DNA of 64,000 nucleotides from Capitella teleta. Lineage: Eukaryota > Annelida > Polychaeta > Capitellidae. Below, one piece after another: positions 23,101-33,139 of this stretch (position 1 is its first letter; every line of letters starts with the position of its first letter). The position numbers and the translations under genes are program-made. The stretch lies in contig KB302196.1 in assembly GCA_000328365.1 (NCBI GenBank), forward strand, positions 1-64,000, in the 5' to 3' direction. The notes under the pieces were generated by a model. The model was not told the DNA's origin. It ran no database searches and worked only from the letters and a program-made list of their open reading frames with translations.

Positions 23101-24111
23101 ATTGCTATACAGTAGTTAGGTATCGATGCAGCGAATCATTTTACGTTGCTGCAAGACGCTACCTCAATTAATCTAATCAATGTGCTAGAAGCGATCAAAT
23201 TTAAATTTTAAAACTTAAAAATCACTGCGACCTGGGCCTTTGATCTTTGACCTACACTTATCTTTCAGACTCGCAGAATCGAATGTTCTATGTGTACATG
23301 TACATGTATCAACGATTCAACGTGTTATTTTGTGATTTTGGAGAATTACACTTCTCAAGAGTTTCGCGTAGCGCACATAAAGAAATTGCCCACCAACTTA
23401 ATTTTTAATTTTGTTTAACACAAAACAAACACTCGTAAAGTAAGTTTAAGTAACCTAAAGAGAAATATGTAATTTAAAATAATTACAATGTTGGTTCAAT
23501 TTGCAGCCGCGTACACTGCAGCAAAGTGGACATCGATCGTAGCTCTGATTAGCACGATCGTTTCTGGAATGACGATCTTCTTCTGGGTCAGGTCGCCGGT
23601 CGTCCAGGTGCCGCGGCTGGCCTTCTACAAATCCGTCACGGACATCGCCGGCTTCTCCTGCTGTCTTACAGGTTAGAAAGCAATCAACCGATCCGTTCAT
23701 TTCAAGTTTCCGATTTCAATTTCAGCTGTTTCCGAGTTGGCGACTTTCTGCTTGCTTTTCATGGAGTTCGACCACGAAGAGGTCAAGTATTCGATCAGCA
23801 TGCTGTTCACAGTTCTCTCAGCGATCGCTTTCTCCGTCCTTGGCATCTACTCCTTCCACTTCGGATGCAGGAGGGAGGCAAGGGAGCCGTGCCGCCTGAG
23901 AGAGGAGACTGACCCCAATGCCATCTACGCCGTCAGGATCGCGCTTCCCAGCTACGAGGAGCACTCAAAGGACGCGATGGTGGCGCCTGGAGCTGGATGT
24001 GACGCCCCCAACGAGGATGCTCCGCCTGAATACGAGTCTCCCCCCTCCTATGAAGACGCTGGATTCGATGTTGAAGCGGCCAGCCGTGCCATTTCATCGA
24101 TCAATCTCTGA
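20157..24111 (+). CDS. Claudin-superfamily tetraspan protein A
   Basis: Three exons: 20157-20436, 23507-23671 and 23726-24111, both introns in phase 1, giving about 276 residues. TM1 lies at about 28-50 (TLMIFWMIASVLYLMPFL), followed by an extracellular loop, TM2, TM3 and TM4 (LFTVLSAIAFSVLGIYSF), then a cytoplasmic tail of about 75 residues. The gene shares exon layout and intron phase with proteins B and C downstream. Unlike them, loop 1 reads YDIGLFAASETINGT and lacks the two cysteines of the claudin GLWxxC...C signature, so it cannot form the usual loop disulfide. The tail has two PPxY motifs (PPEY, PPSY), typical ligands of WW-domain proteins such as Nedd4-type ligases. Intron 1 (3.07 kb) contains a P-like transposase remnant. 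Poly(A) signal at 24392. A role in junctions or membrane organisation is inferred from family only. Confidence 0.75.
21002..21946 (+). mobile_element. P-element/THAP9-like transposase remnant
   Basis: The 314-codon open frame includes FLCTRNLNQVHVENLNCMI followed by DDHPTP, the conserved block near the C-terminal end of P-element and THAP9-type transposases (usually LNQDxLENxF...NxxPT), and later YIAGATVGKL, matching the YIAGYVVRKL motif of the same family. The N-terminal THAP zinc finger and most of the RNase H-like core are missing, so it is a 5'-truncated DNA transposon or domesticated fragment. It sits in sense orientation in intron 1 of the tetraspan gene A. A 20-bp perfect hairpin lies in the frame at 21853-21901. 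No terminal inverted repeats were identified. A nearby AATAAA at 22763 could end its transcript. Confidence 0.65.
21853..21901. repeat. Perfect 20-bp inverted repeat, 9-nt spacer
   Basis: The left arm is 21853-21872 and the right arm 21882-21901, with no mismatch. It lies inside the transposase-like open frame, which reads through it. It probably arose by a local template switch. Confidence 0.85.
21947..23500. other. Rest of intron 1 of tetraspan gene A
   Basis: AT-rich intronic sequence. Contains AATAAA at 22763-22768 and two overlapping TACATGTA palindromes near 23296-23308. No coding evidence. Confidence 0.5.
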
Positions 24112-24391
24112 TGATCATAACGTACTTTGTGTCATACTGCTGCGTTATGATAATTTTTTAATATAACCTAGTTAAATTTAGGAGTAGGAGGTTTATATTT
24201 TTACGTAACCTTTTAGAGCTCTTATTTATTTTATAGTATCAACTCAAAAACCATGTTTGGTGAATACTTATAAGTCTTTTCTTTTTAATTATTTTATAGA
24301 ACTTTCTACTATTCTGTGTATTTTTCATCTGTCCTTTTTAACACTTAAGGAGTATTTTCTGTATTTCTTTTTTTTTTTTTTCATTTTATCC

Positions 24392-24397
24392 AATAAA
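24392..24397 (+). promoter_or_regulatory. Poly(A) signal AATAAA of tetraspan gene A
   Basis: AATAAA 281 bases after the stop codon, preceded by a T-rich tract. A plausible 3' end for gene A. Confidence 0.55.
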
Positions 24398-24536
24398 CTG
24401 CTCAAAGATGTGGCTGCCATTTGCGATTAGATGTATAATTAAGACATTTTCATATTATAATGGTAGCAATTTTATCGCCTGCATGTAAATAATACTAGGT
24501 AATAGTTAAAGAAAGCTAAAGAACCAAAACGTGAGT

Positions 24537-24538
24537 GC

Positions 24539-24573
<35 letters not shown>

Positions 24574-24619
24574 CTAATAATAATAATAATAATAATGCTA
24601 ATAATAATAATAATAATGC

Positions 24620-24657
<38 letters not shown>

Positions 24658-24679
24658 CTAATAATAATAATAATAATGC

Positions 24680-24714
<35 letters not shown>

Positions 24715-24735
24715 CTAATAATAATAATAATTATA
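24537..24735 (+). repeat. (AAT)n microsatellite interspersed with GCT
   Basis: About 195 bases of AAT triplets, broken at intervals by single GCT triplets. Successive AAT runs are about 11, 7, 6, 12, 6, 11 and 5 units. It directly follows the 3' end of the minus-strand LINE fragment, so on that strand it reads as an (ATT)n tail of the element. Confidence 0.9.
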
Positions 24736-25330
24736 ATTTTACTGCATATCAAAAGTCTTAGTAATGTAAGTAATACAAAACAAGAACTCAATATAGTATA
24801 CAATTAGATAATCAATTGGTACACCAATAACGCAAAAGAGCTTCAGCTTCTGCTGCATTCAGAGGGCCTGTAACTGTGCCCTCCCCCATTCCCATCAAAT
24901 CTATTATGGCACTTACATTAGCTAAGTCTTCAGCCTCGATGGAACTGAACCAGCTTTCATAGAGTTTAATTTTGATGACATTGTTCGAAATATTATTATT
25001 TTCATTCAGGTGTAATTTTGACATTAATAGACGGCTATTTGATCCAACATTTAAAAAGCTATTAAGAGATAAATGTATACAAAAATTTACAATTCGATTT
25101 TTACTATTAAAACATTTTTTCCAAAATTTTCCAAATCGTTTTAAAATTTGAGTAGCAAAGTTCGGCTTACATAACAGAAGAGAAATAAAATGCGAATGGG
25201 TGCGATACGGCAACTTTAAAAGGTGCCTTAAACCTTTCCAGTAGCATATCCGGTAATATAACATAATATTTTCGTCAAATAAAAACTGTACATCACAGTG
25301 AGTAATAAGCAAAAAGTTTGTTCATTTAAT
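24735..25330 (-). mobile_element. LINE fragment, end of reverse transcriptase ORF
   Basis: The minus strand 25312-24812 encodes about 166 residues typical of the region after the reverse transcriptase core of non-LTR elements: a KGLRHLLKLPYRTHS block, RFGKFWKKCFNSKN and LNVGSNSRLLMSKL, as in CR1/Rex-like clades. A stop is followed by a short 3' UTR of about 75 bases and then the (ATT)n microsatellite, a usual LINE tail. The copy is 5'-truncated, has no catalytic residues and cannot move. The open frame without stops suggests a fairly recent insertion. Confidence 0.7.
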
Positions 25331-25860
25331 TAATTACATGTCATTACAGGCTGCATTAGTATTCGGGAAGAAAAAACAAGCATATTCTGTAATTAACTTT
25401 GAGTTAAGGCATCGATCAGTTTTACCATTAAAATTGTTAACATTTACAAAGTGGGCGTTTGCAATTTTTTTCTACAACGCCAAGCATGGGTTTTATCGCA
25501 GACAGTGTTGGAACTCAAATAACGCTGTTGTAGTGTAATGGATTACATCTGGGGTTTTTTTTTATTATTATTTTACTTAATTCTCTTCTTTGACATCATT
25601 ATTTCAATAATTTCACAGTGGGACTTTTATTATCATAATTTTAGGGTCACGATAATAAAGAGCAATCAGTTGTAGCTTTTTACTACAAATTATTACATAA
25701 TACAGTGTACTAGCTAGTACTCTCTGGGATCCCTTTAACTGTAATATAACATGACGTAATGATCTACTGAGCAAGTAGCCAGCCACCTGACCCGTGGCTA
25801 CATGTTTATCTTTAACACGTCTCCTCCCACACTCATTGAATGCTTGGTTGAGCTCATTCT
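25330..25860. other. Intergenic region between LINE fragment and gene B
   Basis: AT-rich, no recognisable domain. The open frame of tetraspan gene B is already open from 25794, but without an ATG. Confidence 0.45.
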
Positions 25861-25861
25861 T

Positions 25862-26885
25862 GACCACACCCGCGGCGTTTGACCAGGGCTCATTGACTCA
25901 TCATTACCCTATATTCGGCTCCGAAGATCTACACGCTGAGCAGAACCGGTTATTCCGGAGATCCAGAGCACCAGTGGGCGGACTACGAGGGAGAGAATAC
26001 CCCCTGGGTCAGCTGTTGATCTGGGTGGTTTGCCAGATCAGTTTTGTCCTGGCAGTTGCCCTCCCATATTGGGCTGTTTATGAAGCAACCAGTTCCACCT
26101 TTCAGGATTTCGGACACGGGGGGTTGTCTAGTCATCACGGAGTGTGGCAGGTGTGTGTGAGCGGAGTTGGATCGGGATGTTTCCAGTGGAAGAAGATCAG
26201 CGAGATCGACTCAGAAAAGTATGCAGATGGAGGTACTTCGATGTTTGCATTATTATTTTTTTTTTTTTTTTTTTTTTTTTTCATTTTTTATCTGGTCGCT
26301 GCAGAGCTCCACATTGGTATCCAGGTATCAGCCGGTCTCGCCTTGGCTTTCTCAGTGTTGGCCGGGATATCAACCGCCACCTGGCTCGCCAACAACATCC
26401 GGAGCATCCCGAGAACGGCCATCAACTCCAGTGGCATCTTTAACCTGTTGGCTGGTAATTTGTGTGTTGTTTTTGGGATTCGCTTTTGAATCGCTGGTTG
26501 CAGGAAGCAGCGCCACAGCCAAAGTTGTCTTGTCCGGCTTCGCGTACAGACAACACGTTTTGAGAGGTTGGTGCTTGTTCCTTTGCGTCGTCGCTGCCGC
26601 TGGTTTTTTCGGTCTCTCCATCTCCGCCTGGCACAAAGCCCGAAGGACCCCTCCTTTTCTCGTGGCAGCTCAACCTCCTCAAGGACGTCGCTGCCCCACA
26701 AACGGAGGGTTCCCAGAGCGGGCCCTCACCGCCTCTACCACCCTGGATACTGGCCTCAGCCCAGGGAGATGCAGCAGTACATGCAGCCCTGGATGTCCGA
26801 GCAGTCGCTGCACAATAGTTACCACCCATCCTTCAACTGGACGACAAATAACTATCCGACCAACCGACCCCCCATGCCCCACTGA
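25862..26885 (+). CDS. Claudin-like tetraspan protein B
   Basis: Exons are read as (5' end unclear)-26232, 26305-26454 and 26504-26885, introns in phase 1. TM1 is LLIWVVCQISFVLAVALPYW. Loop 1 carries GVWQVCVSGVGSGCFQW, matching the claudin W-GLW-C-C signature. TM2 is LALAFSVLAGISTATWL, and TM4 is RGWCLFLCVVAAAGFFGL. Intron 1 is 72 nt, a multiple of three with no stop, so its retention would insert a poly-Phe segment. Intron 2 is only 49 nt. After TM4 the frame that best resembles a cytoplasmic tail (YMQPWMSEQSLHNSYHPSF, stop at 26885) is shifted relative to TM4, which implies a 1-base indel or an unrecognised splice near 26640. No in-frame ATG was found upstream of TM1, so a first coding exon is missing from this model. 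Poly(A) signal AATAAA at 27253. Confidence 0.6.
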
Positions 26886-27252
26886 GGAGCATCACGTGCA
26901 ATCGCGGGAATACACAAACTATGCACGCGATATAGCTTATTTTTTTTTTGTAATTTCTTCAGTACATGTACATGTATCCAATGTATATAATTTTGTATGT
27001 ATTTATGTGTTGGTATAATCACACAGTATATAGAGGCCCATTGAGGTGCGTGCAGCAATCAACAATGAATATTAATACATCTACATATACTTATATAATA
27101 TTACGTAATAATTCATAATTAAAGGCCTTCTCAAATGTTGAAAACTAAAGCACATCGTTTGTTATTTAATATATTAATATATGTAATATTAAAATGAATG
27201 GCTCCAGCTAAATGAACCTGTTTTTATTAACATAATTATTTCAAGTAAGTTA

Positions 27253-27258
27253 AATAAA
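27253..27258 (+). promoter_or_regulatory. Poly(A) signal AATAAA of tetraspan gene B
   Basis: AATAAA about 370 bases after the likely stop of gene B, ahead of gene C. Confidence 0.45.
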
Positions 27259-27576
27259 CTTTGAATCAACTAATTCCTTCTGAAACTTCCTACTTATCTA
27301 TCTACCAGTACCCTCATCCCCAATGCATAGTGGAATATTGAAGCGAGCGACCGACGCATATCGATTATGCAAATGATCTGTTTATGCAAATGAGCTTGGC
27401 ACCGCGCACACAATCCAGGTGTGTTGTATCGATTGGACGTAGCTACCTGTTTCGTTTCCCGAAGCAGAGCAAGAGGTTTTATAGTAATCCAGTGACATGT
27501 AGTAACAGAACGCACATAAACAACAAGAAGGAATATTTACATCAGGTGCGTTAAATTGAGGTCATCAGCATTTGAG

Positions 27577-29278
27577 ATGGTTTTCCCGAACGGTCTGTTG
27601 GCGTCGTCCGCGCTCCTCTTCTTCACCTTCGCTCTGCTCTTCGTAATTGGACTGGGATCCCCGTACTGGGTCACAACGACCTGGGAATTCAGGCACCAGT
27701 TGGGCTTCAACCTGGCCAGACTAGGACCAGGGTCACAGTCGAAATGGATCGGAGTCTACTACGGATTATGGAAGGTCTGTGGTCAGACGAGGACGTGTGT
27801 GTATTGGGTCCACTTTGGTGACGTCAGTGGTGAGTGCCCATCCCGTTACTTCGGTCCCATTTACCTTGTATCGGTGTTCTCATCTATTTCTTTGATCTCT
27901 TAGATTCCCTCAGAGCCACTCAAGTCTTCATGTGCTTTGGACTCTTTAGCGTGATTGCTGGCTGTTTGGCTTACGGCTGGTGGCTGATGAGGCCACATAG
28001 GCCAGTTGCCAGAAGACTCTCCGTATTCTTCTGCTTACTGACTGGTAGGAAATCCATTTCATTGTTGCATGAGTTATAACAGTTAAAATTATGCGTATAC
28101 CAAATACCTTAGTATTCAAAGTTTTGATATCAAGTAAGGTTTAATTAAAAGGAGGTCAATGCGTTATTTGATGGCGGTCATTACATGAATTGCAGACATT
28201 TTAAATATCTCAGCTGTGCAATAATTTAAAAGAAAAAGAACGCTTTAAACATTGTGACCGAAGGAGTCGATAATTAGTCACGATGTATCATTATGAATAT
28301 TAAAGCGTTGGAAAGAGATCCATGAGAGCGAAGCGATCAGGGAGGAGTCGTCAAGCGTAAAAGAGAATTCTATATTTATTATACAATGGGCGGAGAACAG
28401 TGAGGTCATTCATCGTATGTGTCAAACTGTCAATGTGTCTCTTTTAACCTATAGGCGGTGATACCACAGAAGTTTATATAATATAATAAATATGAAGTTT
28501 TCTTGATCTCTCAATTGAATATCTTTTCCCAAAATTTAAGTTGAGCTTCCGCGGGTTCAAAGTTATTTATTAATTAAGAAAAGAATCGTGGTGTCTTTTC
28601 ATTTCAGGATTCCTCGGTTTACTTTCGATCTGCGTGTTCGGCAACCAGTTCAGAAATGCGATGTCGCTGGTCGGCTGGGGTTTCTGGAACACCGCCATCA
28701 GCACCATCGGCCTCCTGGTCACGGGGTTCAGCTCGATGTGCCTCTTGTCGGTGTGTCCAATCACGGAGAATAAACACGACATCGAGGTCAATCTTGACCC
28801 CATCAAGGAACGACCGATAGACCTGGCCAAGAAACCGTCTCCTCTGCAGGACGGCAGTGAGAATCGTGCCTACGCCCCAACCCCCTCGGGAGGAGGACCT
28901 TCCAACCCGCGGGATTCGAAGCTGTCCTACGCTGAGTCCCTCAACTCTTCCATCGCAGGGGGCTCCGTGATCGGGTTTGGAATGCTCGGTCAACGAACAG
29001 TCCAGTTGGCCCCTTCTGTTGACCTCGACAGTATTGGTCCAGTGGACTCCTCATCCAGAGGGTATTACATGAGTGACCCCAAGGGCGCGGAACTGAAGCG
29101 TCCGCCGCCTCCAGTTGCGCCCAAACCCACAGTCCCCGCCCCTCAGGAATCGCCCTCCCCAGCGCAGCACCCTCAGTATGTCTACTCAACCCCCGGATCA
29201 AAGCAGGAGAAGCTCAGTTATGTAACACCAACGTATCTCACTCAGACCTCAACACCTCACTCAGAATCTGACGTGTAA
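27577..29278 (+). CDS. Claudin-like tetraspan protein C with PDZ ligand tail
   Basis: Exons 27577-27829, 27904-28044 and 28608-29278, both introns phase 1, about 354 residues. The ATG at 27577 (MVFPNGLL) is the first in frame before TM1 (about residues 7-29). Loop 1 has SPYWV and YYGLWKVCGQTRTCVYWV, an excellent claudin signature with both cysteines. TM2 is VFMCFGLFSVIAGCLAYGWW, TM3 begins LSVFFCLLTG, and TM4 is GFWNTAISTIGLLVTGFS. The cytoplasmic tail is long (about 180 residues, against 20-60 in vertebrate claudins) and rich in Pro and Ser. It has an SH3-type run RPPPPVAPKP and ends ESDV, a class I PDZ ligand of the kind claudins and other junction proteins use to bind scaffolds. Poly(A) signals at 29449 and 29502. 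Likely a plasma-membrane junction or adhesion protein. Confidence 0.85.
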
Positions 29279-29448
29279 ACCAAAAATCAACCAAAAATCA
29301 ACCAAATGGCAAATATATAATGCTCATAAATTGGATCTTCACTCAGTCTTCGTTTGTGCAATATTCTTCCTCTAACTTTTTTTATTGACGTTTATTTGAA
29401 AACGATGTATAGCCATGACTTTGTTTTAGTGCATATTTTTTTCAGTTT

Positions 29449-29507
29449 AATAAATAATTTATGCCAATGCATGCAATTGTTTTATTATGTTCTCTTTGTG
29501 GAATAAA
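29449..29507 (+). promoter_or_regulatory. Two poly(A) signals of tetraspan gene C
   Basis: AATAAA at 29449-29454 and again at 29502-29507, 170-230 bases after the stop of gene C. Confidence 0.55.
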
Positions 29508-29509
29508 GT

Positions 29510-31512
29510 GTCTATGGGGTTTTTATTTCACGGTCGTATCACAAAATTAACCTAGTTATACAAGATTTTAAAGAATACTGAACAGCAAAAGAAACGCAAC
29601 ACAACAAAAATAACCACACACTTCATCAATCGTGGAAAATTATGTGTTGAAATCTCAGAAGAGCTGTAAAATGGGTTTCAGTTGCGGATTGTGGCGGCTT
29701 CGAAATCGACATGCGTGCCAATTTTCAGTCTTGCATAGGGAGCAGCAGAAAAAAAAGGTTGTTTTTTTTCACACAAAAAAACGCAAACGTGTCGATTTCC
29801 TTTTCTGAATAAGTAATCTGTATCCTATTAATCCGCCGGTTTCGGTTCGATTTCACTGGCTCCCTGGATGAAACCTTAAAATAGCCAGTGCTCCGGATCT
29901 TGAAAACTGAACGTTATTGATTCTGGCTTCAGAAGAAACAAAAATCAATATTACGAGTTATGTCATCTCTCACAAAGCTTGCATGGCTTCATTAACACAA
30001 CATTCACTCTTTTTCTAATTTAATTAGGTGTGGTATGAAGAAATGCTGACTTTCTCGAGCGTTTTTTTTTTTTTTTTTTAATTTCCCACGAATTTCTCAT
30101 TCAAAACTGCAACCTGCAGGCCCCGTAATAGTATATACAAAGTAGGGACAGTATATTTATATTCCTAACTCATTGATGCTATATGTGATTATTGGCGCCA
30201 CAATTTAAATTATAAATCGTGCGTGTAAAAATAAAAATTTAAACATTCTAAATTTTTCATTCCTTAATGATAGATAAATCAATTTTATGTGTATAGCGTT
30301 AAATCCACCAAAGTTCTCCAAAACGCATTTGTCAAATGTCAAAAGTTCACAACGTGTAGTAAATATGAGATTAAAATTAAATGGAATAATAAATAAAACA
30401 TGCGAAATTGAATGTTTTAATAAAAGGCTCTGTTAAAGAGTAAATGTTTAAATTTCGTTTTAAAAACAGAAAGTGATTGAGCAGATCTAATATTAAAAGG
30501 CAGTTCATTCCATTTTGGCGAAGTGAAGACACGAGAGAACTTCAGAAGACGAGTCTGTTTATTTGCCGAAAACATGGCCTTATAAAGGGTGCATTGAGTC
30601 GATCCATTGCTAGAGTGCTTGGGATTGTTTTATATGTGTGCGTCCACTACACCATAAACGTGGAGCAGTAAAAGTAAAAGCAGTAGGATAGAGAAAGTGA
30701 GATCGGTAAAAGGAACACTTAATAATCAGAGATTATTTGATCGGCTATTACGAGATGGCTCATATATAAAATGAAAATAATTCCTTTAGATATGATGGCG
30801 ACAATCCATAAATGCATTTAAAAGTAGTTGTTATGATTTTGATACACAACTTGTTAGCTAATCGGTAACCAATGCAAATTAATTATTATTAGGGTAATTT
30901 GTTCACACAACGTCGTGGATCCTGCATCCACTCAGAATCAACCTCCACTCATTCAATGCATTCGCACGCACCCACTCTGCACGCCTAAATTAGATGAATG
31001 AACCGTGGCATTTAACAGAATAAGGATGCGAATGTACATCTGATACTGTATATACATGCATAAGCAGGAATATCATATACGGAATGCGATGGAGACTATC
31101 ATACAACACGGTAAACCAAACGAAACAAGGAAAGCACCGTACCGTCTTATGCGACATAATAATTGCACATGCAATAGTTTAATTAGTGTGAACGAATTGC
31201 AGCCAAGTACTGATGCAACCACACAATACTACTTTGAGGCGGAGATTCGACTCCAACAATGAATTACATTTTCTGTATTAACTTAATTGGGTCAGATCGG
31301 GTCAACCTGCATACGTGAAATGGCATGCTGACCTCCAGCGTGCGTACTGTGAATACACAGGAGTAACAATTAACACATACAAGCATGCATACATGTATAT
31401 GTTAGAATAGATATCCCACTTAATTTAAGTGAACCACTTGACTTACCTTGTTAGTAACACTCATGATATCGCTGCATGGAGCTAACAGGAGAATTGAAGA
31501 CGCATTATAACA
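29510..31512. other. Intergenic region, no gene recognised
   Basis: AT-rich with T runs near 29763 and 30062-30079. The longest open frames (about 65 codons) have no recognisable features. Confidence 0.55.
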
Positions 31513-33136
31513 ATGGCTGAAATATGTGACACTGTTTTGGATGCATTCTTCCTCTCACTTCCTGTCAGTCTGCTGGCAAGAACCTCGCGAATGGCCATTG
31601 ACATTGGTAAGCAAGCCACTCACTCTTTGTATACAATTAAGCAATGTAAACTAGCATACAAAATGTACTCCTCCAGGGGGTTCACTTGCAAAGTATGTCG
31701 TCTGCCCTGACGAAGAGTGGAGGAGAGCAGAGAACCAGGTGATGCACGTATATATGATGGCATGGTTCATGCATAACACGACTTCCCTCCAGAATTTGGC
31801 AGTGGCCAATTGCACCTGTTTGACCTTTCCTCGAGATGCAATCGGAGCAGCCGCCGATGTCATCCTCTCTCTGATGACCCCATCAACTGGTCGTGAGGTT
31901 TTCGCCACGGGAGTTGGGTCGACGGAATTCAGGGCTGAAATTGAATCCAAGTTCGGCATAAGGTGGGTGTTGTAAAAGGTCATAGTTCAAAGGTTATGCG
32001 TTTCCAAACAGGATTAAAATACAGTATGAGATCGACGAAGTGGTCCGTGGCCTATTGTTCACTCTACGTCATCTCTCTTTGGTAGATGTCGTGCACCCTG
32101 TTGAGATCAACCTTCAACTCATCAACAGCCTTGTCGACATTAACTCAAAATACGTTGATTTGCATGATGCTGGTAATGACTGCAAAATCGACAATAATGT
32201 TTGATTATTATTAATATGTATATAGGTGTGTTGACATGGAAATGCCATCGGTTAATCGAAGGTTATGCTGATGACCAAATGAAGACGTTATGTCAACCAC
32301 CTCAGATAAATGACCGCACTTTCCCCTGCATCGTTGCCATGTGCGGATCCATGCATGGTTATCAATTGGTCAGCCCACTATAATTGTATCTAATCCTAAA
32401 TAATCTAATCTAATTATAGGTGCAATTAGATGGCTCATATTCAGCTCACGATGTTGATTACATGGGAGGCAAGACGCTTCTCGGCTTATCCTCTCTGCTT
32501 CTTGGAACACAAGTCAGCCTCCAGTTTCCAGTCCCTATTTCCTGATTTTCCCGCAGGATTTCAAAGCAATTCTCCGCATGGCATCGGAAGGAAACGCCGC
32601 CAGGGTCGACCTGACTGACGCCGATTTCAGCTCGTCGTCAAATGACGCGGATGACCCCTACAGCGCCGTCTTCTCGTCGTCAGCCCCTAGTGCTATGTTT
32701 CTCCCTTTCGCAAAAATCTCAGAACAAAACAAAGGTATAACTAGATATAACTATATGACCAAAGCATTGAATATTGCTGAGCAGATGCGATTGCCAAAGA
32801 AGACATAGCCGCAAGTCTCTTGAACTTGTTCGTTGTGAAATTGGTTGATTCTGTGCGGTCAGCTGTCGCAGCAACTAAAGTAGGAGACGTGTTCTTGTGT
32901 GGCAGCTTCGTCAATTTCGAACAAATGCGAAAGAAAATCGCCGTCGAAATTCAACGCAGAGATATTCTGTTTTTCACATTCAATGGACAGGTTACGTATT
33001 ACTTTATAAATCACGGCTTAATGAATACCATTGTCGATTTCAGCATCTGAATTTCAATCTCCACTTTCTTCGCCATGCGGCCTACCTGTGCTCTCTGGGG
33101 ATGTTGGTGTCGCAAGCAGATGAGGCGATGAAATGA
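31513..33136 (+). CDS. Pantothenate-kinase-like protein, divergent
   Basis: Nine exons: 31513-31606, 31677-31738, 31793-31962, 32012-32172, 32226-32368, 32420-32512, 32557-32734, 32785-32990 and 33044-33136, joining in frame to about 399 residues. All eight introns are 44-70 nt. Matches to eukaryotic type II pantothenate kinases run the whole length: MAIDIGGSLAKYV (ATP-binding loop, residues about 27-39), VFATGVGSTEF, YEIDEVVRGLLF (the DE position holds the catalytic Glu in the family), GGKTLLGLSSLLLGTQ, FKAILRMASEGN, IAKEDIAASLLN and GDVFLCGSFVN. Family enzymes phosphorylate vitamin B5, the first step of CoA synthesis. The block that normally reads RVxGTSxGGGTF is DYMGGKTLLGL here, so the Arg and most of the Gly/Ser substrate loop are gone. 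Activity is therefore doubtful, as in PANK4-type pseudokinases. Two introns use the weak donor GTCAGC. Confidence 0.8.
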
Positions 33137-33139
33137 AGA

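Noticed and set aside
24537-24735. CRISPR array or tandem gene repeats
   Set aside because: No spacer-repeat pattern anywhere. This is a eukaryotic microsatellite.
24531-24807. Poly-Asn or poly-Ile open frames
   Set aside because: Pure translation of the AAT microsatellite in different frames and strands. No coding evidence.
26167-27018. 283-residue frame through gene B
   Set aside because: It begins in a shadow frame of exon 1, crosses the poly-T intron, and has a tail unlike those of its neighbours. Only its TM3-TM4 part is used in the model.
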